Positions 8,935-17,172 of a DNA stretch of 64,000 bases are shown here, piece after piece. The translations under genes and the position numbers were made by a program. The stretch lies in assembly GCA_035347995.1 (NCBI GenBank), contig DAOPQD010000004.1, positions 1 through 64,000 of the forward strand. The letters are read 5' to 3'. The notes under the pieces are model-generated. The model saw nothing but the letters and a program-made list of their open reading frames with translations. It had not been told where the DNA came from and did not search any database. The DNA is from JAAZNO01 sp012798275. Its GTDB lineage: Bacteria; Chloroflexota; Anaerolineae; B4-G1; SLSP01. The first letter of the stretch is position 1, and every line of letters begins with the position of its first letter.

Positions 8935-9299
8935 AGCGCGGCAGGCTGCTTCTCGTGGGCCTGTTGGTGGGGCTGGGACTCGGCTTTCTCTTCGGCTGGG
9001 GACTCTGGCCCGTCCAGTATCACGACACCACCCCGGCCCAGCTCCGCCCCGACTATCGGGATGAATACCTGCGCCTGGTCGCGCTTTCCTACCAGGTGGA
9101 GCCAGATCTCGCCCAGGCGCGGGCGCGGTTGGCCGCCATGGGAGACACAGCCCCGTTTCCGCAGCTGGTCGCGCGCATCGAAGCGTGGATCACCGCCGGC
9201 GCGTCGCCCGCCGCCCTCGAACCGCTCATCCAGCTGGCCCGCGACCTTGGCGTAGACACCCCCGTCATGCGCGCTTACCTTCAGGAGGCGCAGCCATGA
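8931..9299 (+). CDS. Membrane-anchored hypothetical protein, paralogue of the next gene
   Basis: The 122-aa product starts with a single N-terminal transmembrane helix (LLLVGLLVGLGLGFLFGWGL). A soluble helical segment with PVQYHDTTPAQLRPDYRDEY follows. The next gene begins with the same architecture (PVEFYDTYPPLMREDFRADW), so the pair arose by tandem duplication. ATG 8931 overlaps the previous stop (ATGA). This family is common next to Chloroflexota lipoproteins but has no known function. Confidence 0.65.
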   Translation: MKRGRLLLVGLLVGLGLGFLFGWGLWPVQYHDTTPAQLRPDYRDEYLRLVALSYQVEPDLAQARARLAAMGDTAPFPQLVARIEAWITAGASPAALEPLIQLARDLGVDTPVMRAYLQEAQP

Positions 9300-10195
9300 A
9301 AGCGTCGTGGGTCTGGCTCGCCGTGGGGGTGGCGTTAGGACTCGCCGCCGGGTTGATCTACACCTGGGGAATCCAGCCAGTCGAGTTCTACGACACCTAT
9401 CCGCCCCTGATGCGCGAGGACTTCCGCGCCGACTGGATCCGCATGACGGCGCTGGCATACGCCTACGACGGCGACCTCGAACGGGCGCACTTGCGGTTGC
9501 AGCGCCTGGCGCCCGAGGAAATCCGCCAAGAGCTGCTCCAAACCCTCGATGCCGCCGTCGCTTCGGGCCGTCCCCTCTCGGCGCTCCAACGCCTGGCCAC
9601 GCTCGCCCAAGACTATGGCGCTGACAGTCCCGCCGTGCGCGTCTACGCCGGCGAAGAGACCGTGATCCTGCTCTCCACACCCACGCGCGCGCCGACTGTT
9701 CCCCCGCCTGCAGCCGCCGCGCCTTCCCCCACCTCAACCGCCACGGCCACGCCTCTCACCGTCACGACGACCCCGACGCTGCCGCCGATCCCGCACGTCA
9801 TCCTGCCGACCCCCACACCGCTGCCGCCGCCGTATCGCATCAGCCAGACAATCGAATCCTGTCTGCCAGAACCGCGCCTCGCCATCTCCCTGACCGCCAG
9901 CGTCACCGTGACCGTCCGCGGGCGTGAACAGCGTCAGACCATCGGCTTGCCCGGCAAAGAGCTCTGGCTTCTGGGAACGGACGACGCTGATCACGCCTTC
10001 ACCGGCTTGCGTCCGGCCCAGGGGCTGGGCTATGCCGATTTCAGCGTCAAGCCCGAGCACTCCTACAATCTCTACATCGGGACGCCCACCGGCGCACCTG
10101 TTGCCACGCTCAAAACCGCAGCCTGCACGGGCACTGGCGAAGGCGACCGATGGCAATCGTGGCTGATTATCCTCCAGGCCACGGGCAGCCCGTAA
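9296..10195 (+). CDS. Membrane-anchored protein with Pro/Thr linker and C-terminal beta domain
   Basis: The 299-aa product has an N-terminal transmembrane helix (VWLAVGVALGLAAGLIYTWG) and a helical domain paralogous to the preceding protein. A Thr-Pro-Ala-rich linker follows at roughly residues 125-185, then an about 110-residue C-terminal domain with two cysteines (SCLPEPRLAIS and TAACTGTG) that could form a disulfide. The long linker suggests the C-terminal domain sits outside the membrane. ATG 9296 overlaps the previous stop. Function is unknown. Confidence 0.65.
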   Translation: MKASWVWLAVGVALGLAAGLIYTWGIQPVEFYDTYPPLMREDFRADWIRMTALAYAYDGDLERAHLRLQRLAPEEIRQELLQTLDAAVASGRPLSALQRLATLAQDYGADSPAVRVYAGEETVILLSTPTRAPTVPPPAAAAPSPTSTATATPLTVTTTPTLPPIPHVILPTPTPLPPPYRISQTIESCLPEPRLAISLTASVTVTVRGREQRQTIGLPGKELWLLGTDDADHAFTGLRPAQGLGYADFSVKPEHSYNLYIGTPTGAPVATLKTAACTGTGEGDRWQSWLIILQATGSP

Positions 10196-10202
10196 ACTCG
10201 AA

Positions 10203-10231
10203 TTGCATCGCTGCGAACATTGGATTATAAT
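10203..10231 (+). promoter_or_regulatory. Promoter for the YtxH-like gene
   Basis: A -35-like TTGCAT (10203-10208), a 17-bp spacer and a perfect -10 TATAAT (10226-10231) lie 39 bp before the ATG at 10270, which has AAAGGAGG upstream. Confidence 0.6.
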
Positions 10232-10269
10232 GACAGTATTCAACCAGCAAACCTAAAAGGAGGCACAGA

Positions 10270-10506
10270 ATGCGTAAAGCGCTTTCATTCGTGGCAGGCT
10301 TGATGATCGGCATCGTCACCGGCGGCAGTCTGGCGTTACTGCTCACTCCCACTCCAGGGCCGGAGCTCCAACGCCGGGCGCAAGAATACGTCCAGCGGCT
10401 CATCGAAGAGGGGAAGGCCGCTGCCGAAGCGCGTCGGGCGGAGATGGAGACCCAGCTGGAGGCTTTCAAGCAAGGGAAGCCCTTGGGAACGGGCGCCCCA
10501 GAGTAA
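10270..10506 (+). CDS. YtxH-like small membrane protein
   Basis: The 78-aa product has an N-terminal glycine-rich transmembrane helix (FVAGLMIGIVTGGSLALLL) followed by an amphipathic charged helix rich in Glu, Ala and Lys. This is the layout of YtxH/gas-vesicle-accessory-like small proteins. A strong AAAGGAGG Shine-Dalgarno precedes ATG 10270. It is a single-gene unit between its own promoter and a strong terminator. Confidence 0.65.
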   Translation: MRKALSFVAGLMIGIVTGGSLALLLTPTPGPELQRRAQEYVQRLIEEGKAAAEARRAEMETQLEAFKQGKPLGTGAPE

Positions 10507-10547
10507 TCCCCGCCGGCTCTCCCACCAGCTTCTTCACTGCCAAAACG

Positions 10548-10578
10548 AACGCGGCAGGCTCTTTCAGCCTGCCGCGTT
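10548..10578. terminator. Bidirectional terminator hairpin
   Basis: A 13-bp perfect stem (10548-10560 with 10566-10578) and a 5-base loop lie between the convergent genes ending at 10506 and 10602. A-rich sequence precedes and T-rich sequence follows the stem, so it can act for both strands. Confidence 0.75.
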
Positions 10579-10601
10579 TCATTCAAAACTGTCCTACAGC
10601 G

Positions 10602-11327
10602 TCAGGAGCTCGCTGCCTCGACCAACGCCGCGAACAACGCCGCCATCGCCGGATCGCTCCGCACCAACGCCTCGGGATGCCACTGCACGCCGATGCAGAA
10701 GGGATAATCCGCCAGTTCCACAGCCTCGATCACGCCGTCGGGAGCGCGACCCACGACGCGCAGACCGGCGCCCGGTGTCTGAATGCTCTGGTGATGCGCG
10801 CTGTTCACCGCAAAAGTGACGCCGCCCAAAATCCGCACCAATGCACTGTCGGCCTCCAGCGTCACGGGGTGGACGCTTTGATCCAATGAGCGGCTCATCA
10901 GGAAGGCGTGATCCAACGCGCCGGGGACTTGCGCTGCGAGGTCTTGATACAACGTGCCTCCCAGCGCCACATTGAGCACCTGAATTCCGCGGCAGATGGC
11001 GAAAATCGGCTTCCGCATTTCCAATGCGGCGCGAATCAAGCCCAGCTCCGACGTGTCCCGCGTCTCATCCACGCCCCCCAACCATGCCTCAGGGGGCTGC
11101 CCATACTGGCGCGGATGGAGATCCTCGCCACCGGAGAGCAGCAGCCCCTCGAGGCGTCCCAGCAACGCCGTCCAATCGGCTTCCGCCAGCATGGGGGGCA
11201 GGATCACCGGAGCGCCGCCAGCCTGGTGTACCGCGTGGACGTAGGTCTCGCCCACAGAATACATCGGGCTATGAACCAAACGGGCGGAAGTGTCCTTCCG
11301 CCCTGTAATGCCGATAATGGGTCGCAT
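10602..11327 (-). CDS. Gamma-glutamyl-gamma-aminobutyrate hydrolase family protein (peptidase C26)
   Basis: The 241-aa product is a class I glutamine amidotransferase-like hydrolase of the PuuD/C26 type. It has GLLLSGGEDLHPRQYG, the nucleophile C112 in FAICRGIQVLN, and a C-terminal GVQWHPEA that supplies the catalytic His and Glu. Members cleave gamma-glutamyl amide bonds; the actual substrate here is unknown. ATG 11327 lies 14 bases downstream of the rplS stop, so the two genes are probably co-transcribed. An odd feature is a 9-bp hairpin in codons 9-15, described as a finding. Confidence 0.8.
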   Translation of the reverse strand: MRPIIGITGRKDTSARLVHSPMYSVGETYVHAVHQAGGAPVILPPMLAEADWTALLGRLEGLLLSGGEDLHPRQYGQPPEAWLGGVDETRDTSELGLIRAALEMRKPIFAICRGIQVLNVALGGTLYQDLAAQVPGALDHAFLMSRSLDQSVHPVTLEADSALVRILGGVTFAVNSAHHQSIQTPGAGLRVVGRAPDGVIEAVELADYPFCIGVQWHPEALVRSDPAMAALFAALVEAASS

Positions 11328-11341
11328 GACTACCGACAGTG

Positions 11342-11692
11342 CTATCTGCGATCTTCCTTTAAGCGCGCAGCCTTGCCCCGCCGGTTGCGCAGGAAGTACA
11401 GCTGCGCGCGACGCACCTTGGCGTGTCGCAACACTTCTACTTTCTCCAGGCGCGGGGAATGCAGCAAGAAAGTACGCTCAACCCCAATCCCGTTGGAAGC
11501 GATACGGCGCACCGTGAAATTAGCGTTCGCGCCGCCCTTGCGCAGACGAATTATCGTCCCCTGAAAGGGCTGCACCCGTTCACGCCCACCTTCAACAATC
11601 CGCACATGTACTTTGACGGTATCGCCAGGCCGCAATTCTGGAATAGCCGGATTCGGCTGCAACTGGCGTTCGAGTGATTCAACCAGATTCAT
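11342..11692 (-). CDS. rplS: 50S ribosomal protein L19
   Basis: The 116-aa product is clearly L19: [52 protein letters not shown] and [20 protein letters not shown]19 sits at the interface of the two ribosomal subunits. ATG 11692 is preceded by GGGGAGAAAG and matches the usual start of the family; an upstream in-frame start at 11710 is less likely. It has its own promoter, and the C26 hydrolase follows in the same direction. Confidence 0.97.
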   Translation of the reverse strand: MNLVESLERQLQPNPAIPELRPGDTVKVHVRIVEGGRERVQPFQGTIIRLRKGGANANFTVRRIASNGIGVERTFLLHSPRLEKVEVLRHAKVRRAQLYFLRNRRGKAARLKEDRR

Positions 11693-11741
11693 GTTACTTT
11701 CTCCCCACAAAATTGCCGCCCGAAGCCGGCAGCGAGAGCAG

Positions 11742-11769
11742 ATTATACCACAGACCTTAAGAAAGGCAA
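11742..11769 (-). promoter_or_regulatory. rplS promoter
   Basis: In the minus-strand sense, TTGCCT (11769-11764), a 16-bp spacer and a perfect TATAAT (11747-11742) lie about 50 bp upstream of the rplS start. Confidence 0.6.
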
Positions 11770-11779
11770 CGCACCCCGG

Positions 11780-12736
11780 CTATTTGACGCGCACCCGCCA
11801 GCCGGCCTGCAGATAATCCGCATCCCGTGGCAGCCCCCGGCTGTCCCACAAATGCCCGTTCCACTCCCAAAACTGCGTCCGACTCAACCCGTGACGTGAG
11901 ATAATCCCCCATACCGTGTCGTTGGCGCTCACAGTGATATAAACCGGCTGCGGCAGAATCATCCCCGGCTCCTCCGGCATCGCTAGCGACACCGTCGCGG
12001 GCTGACACCGCACCGTTGCCGTCTGCAAAATCGGCCACAGGGCCTTTTCGGCCAACGCTGCGTGATAGACGCTGAAAAAATCCACGCCGTGCCGCATCAC
12101 CGCCTCGATCCAGGGAATGAGATCCTCAGGCAGGAAAGGCGTCTCGGCCTGCCGGGAGAATTGCGGCGAGAGCACCGGGTAGATCTCCGGTGTGCGGCCC
12201 CACATCAGGCTCAGTTCGGGCAAGGCCTGATACACCTCGAAATCCAGCATGTCATCTGCCGTGCCACCCCAGATCGGGAAACACAGCGGCATCCACCCTC
12301 CCTGGCACAGCGGCGCGAGGACTTCCAGGGCGGCGCGATCGGGCAAATGCGCGGGCGGCGGCGTCGCAACTAGCAGGCGCGGCGCGGGCACCTCGGCCTG
12401 GCGCAACGCCTCCACCAGGGGCTGCAATTGCCGCCCGGTCAACAACGCCGCGCCCAGGTACAGGATCACCGCTTCATAGCCCAGTTCCAGGGACTGCACT
12501 ATCGTCCAGACGGCCTCTTCCGGCGCGCGATCGGTGACGTGCAACCAGGCCAGGGGGCTGAATCCCAGGGAACGGATGCGCCCGATCAATCCCCGCGCAG
12601 ATTCGGGGAAATAATGCGGCCCATGGCCCACCTTGGCCAGCAGATGTGAGCCCTCGATCCTGGTCGCCATTTCCACAGCGCGCTGCAGATCATACGAGTG
12701 GGCCAGCCAGATGCCCTTGCCACACAGACCTTCCAT
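11780..12736 (-). CDS. LysM-domain protein with TIM-barrel-like N-terminal region
   Basis: The 318-aa product ends in a LysM-like module (YITVSANDTVWGIISRHGLSRTQFWEWN...LQAGWRVRVK), which usually binds peptidoglycan or chitin. The first 250 residues look like an alpha/beta barrel with regularly spaced strand-like segments (HLLAKVG, FSPLAWLHVTD, YEAVILYLG, RLLVATP), related in style to glycosidase-like domains. No signal peptide is visible from ATG 12736, so export would need another route or an upstream start. Function is unproven. Confidence 0.6.
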   Translation of the reverse strand: MEGLCGKGIWLAHSYDLQRAVEMATRIEGSHLLAKVGHGPHYFPESARGLIGRIRSLGFSPLAWLHVTDRAPEEAVWTIVQSLELGYEAVILYLGAALLTGRQLQPLVEALRQAEVPAPRLLVATPPPAHLPDRAALEVLAPLCQGGWMPLCFPIWGGTADDMLDFEVYQALPELSLMWGRTPEIYPVLSPQFSRQAETPFLPEDLIPWIEAVMRHGVDFFSVYHAALAEKALWPILQTATVRCQPATVSLAMPEEPGMILPQPVYITVSANDTVWGIISRHGLSRTQFWEWNGHLWDSRGLPRDADYLQAGWRVRVK

Positions 12737-12861
12737 ACCTGTCTTCCTCTACCTTTACCTTTCCATTGGGCCTTTTCCCGCCAGTACGTCCCGTTCCGGC
12801 GTCGCCGCCAGGAGAGGGCACCCAGCGCCACGGCCCACGGCAACCCGGTAATCATCAAAAA

Positions 12862-12893
12862 CGGGACACGGCGCAAGGCATTCCCGTGTCCCG
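12862..12893 (-). terminator. Rho-independent terminator
   Basis: A perfect 10-bp stem (12862-12871 with 12884-12893) is followed on the minus strand by GTTTTTGATG. It ends the gene whose stop is at 12913. Confidence 0.75.
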
Positions 12894-12912
12894 AAATTCA
12901 AGACCGACTGAT

Positions 12913-13539
12913 TCAGGCGCGGCGCAACTTCCGGGCGAAGATCAACAAGGCAGCCAGCAATCCCGCGGCGACAATGAGCAACACCTCTCCCAGGCCCGTG
13001 TCCGGGGTCGCGCTGGGGCCCGAGGTTGCGGCGGAGGGCGTCGCCGTTGGACGGGTCGTTCCCGCCGTGCGCGGGGTAGCCGTGGCGCGCGGGCTGACCG
13101 TAGCCGTACCACCAGGAGCCGGCGTGCCGGCCGATTCCCCGCCGACGGCGCCCGTTTCGGAGGGCGGCGTGGGGGTGCTGGTAGCGCGAATGACGGGCGT
13201 CGGCGTTGCCGTCGGTTCCACTTTCGGCGTCGCCGTCGCCGTCGGAGTGGAGGTCGGCTGCGCCTCCACCGTCTGCGTCTGCTGCATGGCAATCAGCACC
13301 GCTTCATTGGTGGCCATGATGCGGTCGTTTTCAGCCGCTTGTTGCGCTGTCTGACGGGGATTGATGATCATCGCCCATACCACAAACGCGGCAATGGCCA
13401 GTAGCAGCAAACCGCCTAACACGGCCACGCCGATCAAGAAAGTGTGATTTTTCTTTTCTCCGCCCTCTTCTTCGGGGGTCTCTTCCTCAGCATCCATGAA
13501 GACGTCGTCGCCGAAAGTGTCCCGCAGGTCATCAGCCAT
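12913..13539 (-). CDS. Surface-type protein with N-terminal TM, Thr/Pro-rich stalk and PDTG-type C-terminal anchor
   Basis: The 208-aa product has an acidic cytoplasmic start, a transmembrane helix (FLIGVAVLGGLLLLAIAAFVVW), a helical segment, then a long Thr-Pro-Ala-rich region. It ends with TPDTG, a hydrophobic helix (VLLIVAAGLLAALLIFA) and RKLRRA. That last block has the order of a sortase or exosortase-type sorting signal (motif, TM, basic tail), although the motif is not canonical LPxTG. Start ATG 13539 has GGAGAGAG upstream. Function is unknown; a cell-surface stalk is a reasonable guess. Confidence 0.6.
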   Translation of the reverse strand: MADDLRDTFGDDVFMDAEEETPEEEGGEKKNHTFLIGVAVLGGLLLLAIAAFVVWAMIINPRQTAQQAAENDRIMATNEAVLIAMQQTQTVEAQPTSTPTATATPKVEPTATPTPVIRATSTPTPPSETGAVGGESAGTPAPGGTATVSPRATATPRTAGTTRPTATPSAATSGPSATPDTGLGEVLLIVAAGLLAALLIFARKLRRA

Positions 13540-13583
13540 GGCTCTCTCCTCGGAAAATGCGTAATCCGCAAGTGATCTTCTCT

Positions 13584-13616
13584 GAAAATAGAACCCGTGC
13601 CAAGGTGCGCCGGTGC
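13584..13616. repeat. 33-bp dispersed repeat, copy 1
   Basis: This stretch begins GAAAATAGAACCCGTG and matches 36015-36047 at about 30 of 33 positions. Both copies lie between genes, just upstream of a gene or operon end. Confidence 0.6.
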
Positions 13617-13678
13617 CCACCGGCCACAAACCTCGATAACAACACACGCAGCATTACTATACCACAAAGACAAAAAAC

Positions 13679-14752
13679 TCATAACAACAATTCCAGATTT
13701 GCATACGGAATCAACACCGTCTCGCCTTCAAAATCCACTTTGACGCAAGGGCGACGCGCTCCGGTCTCCAGCAAGACAAATCCAGGCGGGATATCCACCA
13801 CCACTCCTGACATTCCCATATAGGGCGCACGCAACGCCCGCACCCGACTGCCCAACGTCAAAGGCGTGTTCCGGTCCACCACCGTCCCGTTTTGGGCAGG
13901 CATGGGCACCGCCACATAGGGACGTTCCACATCCCCCAGCCGCGACCACGCCGGGCGATGGAGATCGGGCATACGCCCGCTCAACGCCGCTTCGCGTCCC
14001 TCCAGCGAGCGCAGCAGCTTGAAGATCGCTTCAGACATGCTCACCTTGCCCACGCCGTCTGTCGCCACGACCGGGAAGGGCATTTCCATCAGCCGCGGCA
14101 TGAGTTGGGGCGAGACTCCTCCCACGATCATACCGCCTATCTGCATTTCCGCAGCCTGTTCCAGGGCCTCCTCGTCGCAACTGCTGCCGCCCACGACGAC
14201 AGCGCCCTGCAAGGAAGCATCCAATTTCTTGGCCCGCAGGGACTGATGCGCCCCGCGCACCGCGACCCGCAGCACCCCGAAGACTTCTTTCCCGTTCCCC
14301 CAAACCCCTTGAATGAGAGCGCCCCAGGCTTGAATGACCGCGCCCTCACCGGGCAGGACCCGCGCCACTATCCCCGGCACGAGCGCGTTGAGCTGCACCG
14401 GCCGGGATGGCGCTTCCAACAACAGCCGGCCACGCCCGGATCCCGTCACCGTTCCGGCGAAAGGAGCGCGACACGCGCGCCCGCCCAGACCGCCTCGTGA
14501 GGCGAGCACGGCGCCTTCTGCCACCGCATCGCCCACCGCCACTTCCAGATAGGGGGAGAGCTTTTTGGGCGGCACCGCCAGCTCGCGGCTCACGTTGATG
14601 ATCGCGAACTGCGGCGGGGGCGTGTATTCGGCCACCAACTGAAAGGTTTCCACATTATCCCGCTCCCGCACCAATACTTTGCCGGGTTGCGGCAATTGCC
14701 GGACCACCTCAATGCGCGTCAACGGATTGACAATGCTGAAAGGCAAGATCAT
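13679..14752 (-). CDS. Conserved protein with lipoyl-like hinge and C-terminal KOW-like domain, last gene of the MutL operon
   Basis: The 357-aa product starts at ATG 14752, one base after the MutL-like stop. It has a segment resembling a biotinyl/lipoyl half-domain (LEVAVGDAVAEGAVLASRGG ... RAPFAGTVTG) near residues 75-110. The middle domain contains GGSSCDEEALEQAAEMQIGG. The C-terminal KOW-like block (GSRVRALRAPYMGMSGVVVD) resembles NusG-type folds. It appears to be a conserved partner of MutL-like proteins in Chloroflexota, of unknown role. The upstream part of the open frame beyond 14752 overlaps MutL and is not coding. Confidence 0.65.
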   Translation of the reverse strand: MILPFSIVNPLTRIEVVRQLPQPGKVLVRERDNVETFQLVAEYTPPPQFAIINVSRELAVPPKKLSPYLEVAVGDAVAEGAVLASRGGLGGRACRAPFAGTVTGSGRGRLLLEAPSRPVQLNALVPGIVARVLPGEGAVIQAWGALIQGVWGNGKEVFGVLRVAVRGAHQSLRAKKLDASLQGAVVVGGSSCDEEALEQAAEMQIGGMIVGGVSPQLMPRLMEMPFPVVATDGVGKVSMSEAIFKLLRSLEGREAALSGRMPDLHRPAWSRLGDVERPYVAVPMPAQNGTVVDRNTPLTLGSRVRALRAPYMGMSGVVVDIPPGFVLLETGARRPCVKVDFEGETVLIPYANLELLL

Positions 14753-14753
14753 C

Positions 14754-16496
14754 TCAGCCCCCCACGTCCCAGAGCCAGCGCTGCAGACGGTGACGGCGCT
14801 GTTCCGGATTCTCCGGCAACACCAACGGGCGGCCGCGCCCATCCACCACCAATCCCAACAGGCCACCCATGACCTGCACCTTGCCGCCGTGTCCCGGCGC
14901 GCCCAGGCCGATGTCAAAGCGGCGGTTGGGACGCAATTCCAACGTCGCGCGCTGACCCGGCAACAAGGGCCAGAGCTCCAGCTCCCCATAATGCGCCTCG
15001 ACAGCGAGGGTGCTGCCATCTTCGTAGATAATGCGCATCTGCAGGATCCCCTCGCCGGGATGCGCCTTGCCCACCGGCGAGATCACCGTCCCGAGCGGCA
15101 CCAGAGTCCCCGCGTCGAGCGCCGACGCTGCCGCCAGCGGCTTGATCCCCGCTATCGCCCCCAGCGCCGGCGCCGCGCGGTTCGTGTCCAATAACACCGT
15201 CGAAATGCCCGTCGGCTCCAATCCATCCAGCAAAGCCAGAAGAATCTGGCCCGGACGAGGCATGTGAACCAGGCTACCCCCGGAGACCAGGATCGGATCG
15301 AAGCCCGGCAGCGCGTCCTCCTGGCTTCCGCCCCAGATCGTGCGTGCCTCACGCATCGCGCGGCGGAGCATCTCCCGCACCGCCGCCTGTTCCACCCAGA
15401 GTTCCGGCAGCTGCTGTGGGATGGTCCAAGGCTTGAGCGCGCGGTTATACAGGACGGCGAGAATCTGAGCCGCATTCATCTCTTCGGGCAGCCACTGCTG
15501 CAAGGCCGCAACACCCTCGTCTTCCGCCAACGCCAGCGCCCCGTAGACGCTGCCCTTCTGACTATGCACCGAAAGCGCCAGTTCCCCGTGCTGACACGCC
15601 GCGATGGTGATACTCGCCGCGCCCACATCCACGCCCAGCACACCACGCTCCTGCCGCCCCTCGCGGTGCCAGAGGTATTCCACCACCCGCCCAAACGCCG
15701 TCGCCGTTGGCAGCAGGGGTAGGCGGCTCCAGACAGAAAGCGTGTCCACGCCAGGCAATTTGTACAGCCGCTGTTCGATATAGAGCTGCTCAAGCAACGC
15801 CTGCGTTGGACCGAGATGTTCCGTATCCACCGTCGGGCGGACGTTATCTACCACATCTACCGTCACGATTTCGCCCAGTAATTTGGTCACCTGCGACCGC
15901 AATTTGGCATTGCCCGCGTAAATCAGGCGGGGGCGACGATCGCTTTCGAGCATCGAAGCGCCCAAAGCGATGGCGTCGGCCAGCTCCATGACCGGACGGC
16001 TTGCGCCACCATCCACTCCCCCTACCAGCAACACCACGTCCGGCGCCAGATCGCGCACCGTCCGCGCCCAGGTCTCCTCGGGTGAACGCAGGCCGCCCTC
16101 GCGGCAAAGCACCGCTTCCACCGAGGCGTAGATCGAAGCCACAGCGTGAGAGGCGCTTTCCAGGCTCATTTCGGGCACCAGGCCCGCCAGCACCACATGC
16201 AAGGGCTCCGGCGCACTCAAAATCACCACGAAAGCGTCCACGCCGGTCAAGCCCTCACGCGGCACGATCACCTTTCCATTGGCATGAAACTTACGCCCGG
16301 TGATGCGCTCCAGGTCCCGGATGGCGTGAACCACTCCCACGCTGACATCGTTCCAGGGGGCGCCGGCGGTCGTCAGCGTTTCTGCCTGGGCGACGAAACG
16401 ATAGCTCTCGGCCACCCGCTCCAAGAGCAACAAATTGGTGTTGACCGCGCCACAATCGGCGACCAGAATAGATTCGATGGTCTGCTCTTCGGTCAT
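14754..16496 (-). CDS. MutL-like (glutamate mutase L family) ASKHA ATPase
   Basis: The 580-aa product matches the MutL family encoded beside B12-dependent glutamate or ornithine mutases. The phosphate-binding start is ILVADCGAVNTNLLLLE, a second ATPase block is GVLGVDVGAASITIAA, and DVVLLVGGVDGGASRPV and DPILVSGGSLVHMP follow. MutL is thought to act like a reactivating chaperone for adenosylcobalamin mutases. No mutase subunits occur here; instead the neighbours are membrane and zinc-ribbon proteins. So in this operon it probably has a different job. TAA of the previous gene lies 3 bases upstream. Confidence 0.8.
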   Translation of the reverse strand: MTEEQTIESILVADCGAVNTNLLLLERVAESYRFVAQAETLTTAGAPWNDVSVGVVHAIRDLERITGRKFHANGKVIVPREGLTGVDAFVVILSAPEPLHVVLAGLVPEMSLESASHAVASIYASVEAVLCREGGLRSPEETWARTVRDLAPDVVLLVGGVDGGASRPVMELADAIALGASMLESDRRPRLIYAGNAKLRSQVTKLLGEIVTVDVVDNVRPTVDTEHLGPTQALLEQLYIEQRLYKLPGVDTLSVWSRLPLLPTATAFGRVVEYLWHREGRQERGVLGVDVGAASITIAACQHGELALSVHSQKGSVYGALALAEDEGVAALQQWLPEEMNAAQILAVLYNRALKPWTIPQQLPELWVEQAAVREMLRRAMREARTIWGGSQEDALPGFDPILVSGGSLVHMPRPGQILLALLDGLEPTGISTVLLDTNRAAPALGAIAGIKPLAAASALDAGTLVPLGTVISPVGKAHPGEGILQMRIIYEDGSTLAVEAHYGELELWPLLPGQRATLELRPNRRFDIGLGAPGHGGKVQVMGGLLGLVVDGRGRPLVLPENPEQRRHRLQRWLWDVGG

Positions 16497-16499
16497 GCT

Positions 16500-17168
16500 T
16501 TAGCTCCCCGTCAGCCTGGAAATCGCTTCCATCACTGCTCCCACCACCGCCCACCAGCGCCCAATGAATAACGTGAGCGCTGAGGTCAGCGCGCCGCCAA
16601 ACGCCACGGCTAGAGCCACCGTGATGAAACCACGCCCTAGCTGCTGGACCCAGGTTCCCAGGCGTGCGGGGCGGGGCAGCTCAGCCTCCGCTTCCGCCGT
16701 GCGCGCGACGCGCACGCGAGGGGAAAAAGCAAATAACGCCAGAATGGTCCCCGCCAGCGCCAACAGGCCATCGAGAAAGGGCGACCATCCCCCTTGCAAG
16801 GTCACAGCCGCCCCTGTATCGCGCACCTGCGGGATGACAGTGCCCAACAAGGCCCCGCTCACCGCCACCGCGGCGCCCACGCCAATGATGAAGCCCATGG
16901 AAATATTCCCGAACGCCGAAAAGCGGGGAAATCCCTTGAGCAGCAACAACGCCCCCAGGATCAGGGGCACAAGATACAGGCTACGCACCGTACCCATAAG
17001 CCGCGTCACCAGCACCTCGCGCACCACAATCGCCAGCGCATAGCCCACACCGCTGCCCACCAACAGCGCCAGCGCCCACCGATAGAGCAGGTTATCACCG
17101 AGCAGATAGCTGAAAACCGCCAGGGTAATGATCGCGCCCGCGATGAGGGTTATCATATTCGTATCCAT
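16500..17168 (-). CDS. Multi-pass membrane protein of the MutL operon
   Basis: The 222-aa product has about six hydrophobic helices (for example MITLIAGAIITLAVFSYLLG, LVPLILGALLLLKGF, GFIIGVGAAVAVSGALLG, FITVALAVAFGGALTSALTL). No recognised transporter motif is visible. It lies 4 bases after the zinc-ribbon gene and 3 bases before the MutL-like gene. The tight packing argues for a shared function with them, possibly as a membrane platform. Confidence 0.65.
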   Translation of the reverse strand: MDTNMITLIAGAIITLAVFSYLLGDNLLYRWALALLVGSGVGYALAIVVREVLVTRLMGTVRSLYLVPLILGALLLLKGFPRFSAFGNISMGFIIGVGAAVAVSGALLGTVIPQVRDTGAAVTLQGGWSPFLDGLLALAGTILALFAFSPRVRVARTAEAEAELPRPARLGTWVQQLGRGFITVALAVAFGGALTSALTLFIGRWWAVVGAVMEAISRLTGS

Positions 17169-17172
17169 GGCC

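Noticed and set aside
12586..12876. A 96-aa minus-strand frame ahead of the LysM gene
   Set aside because: Half of it overlaps the LysM gene in another frame, and the terminator hairpin at 12862-12893 lies at its start.
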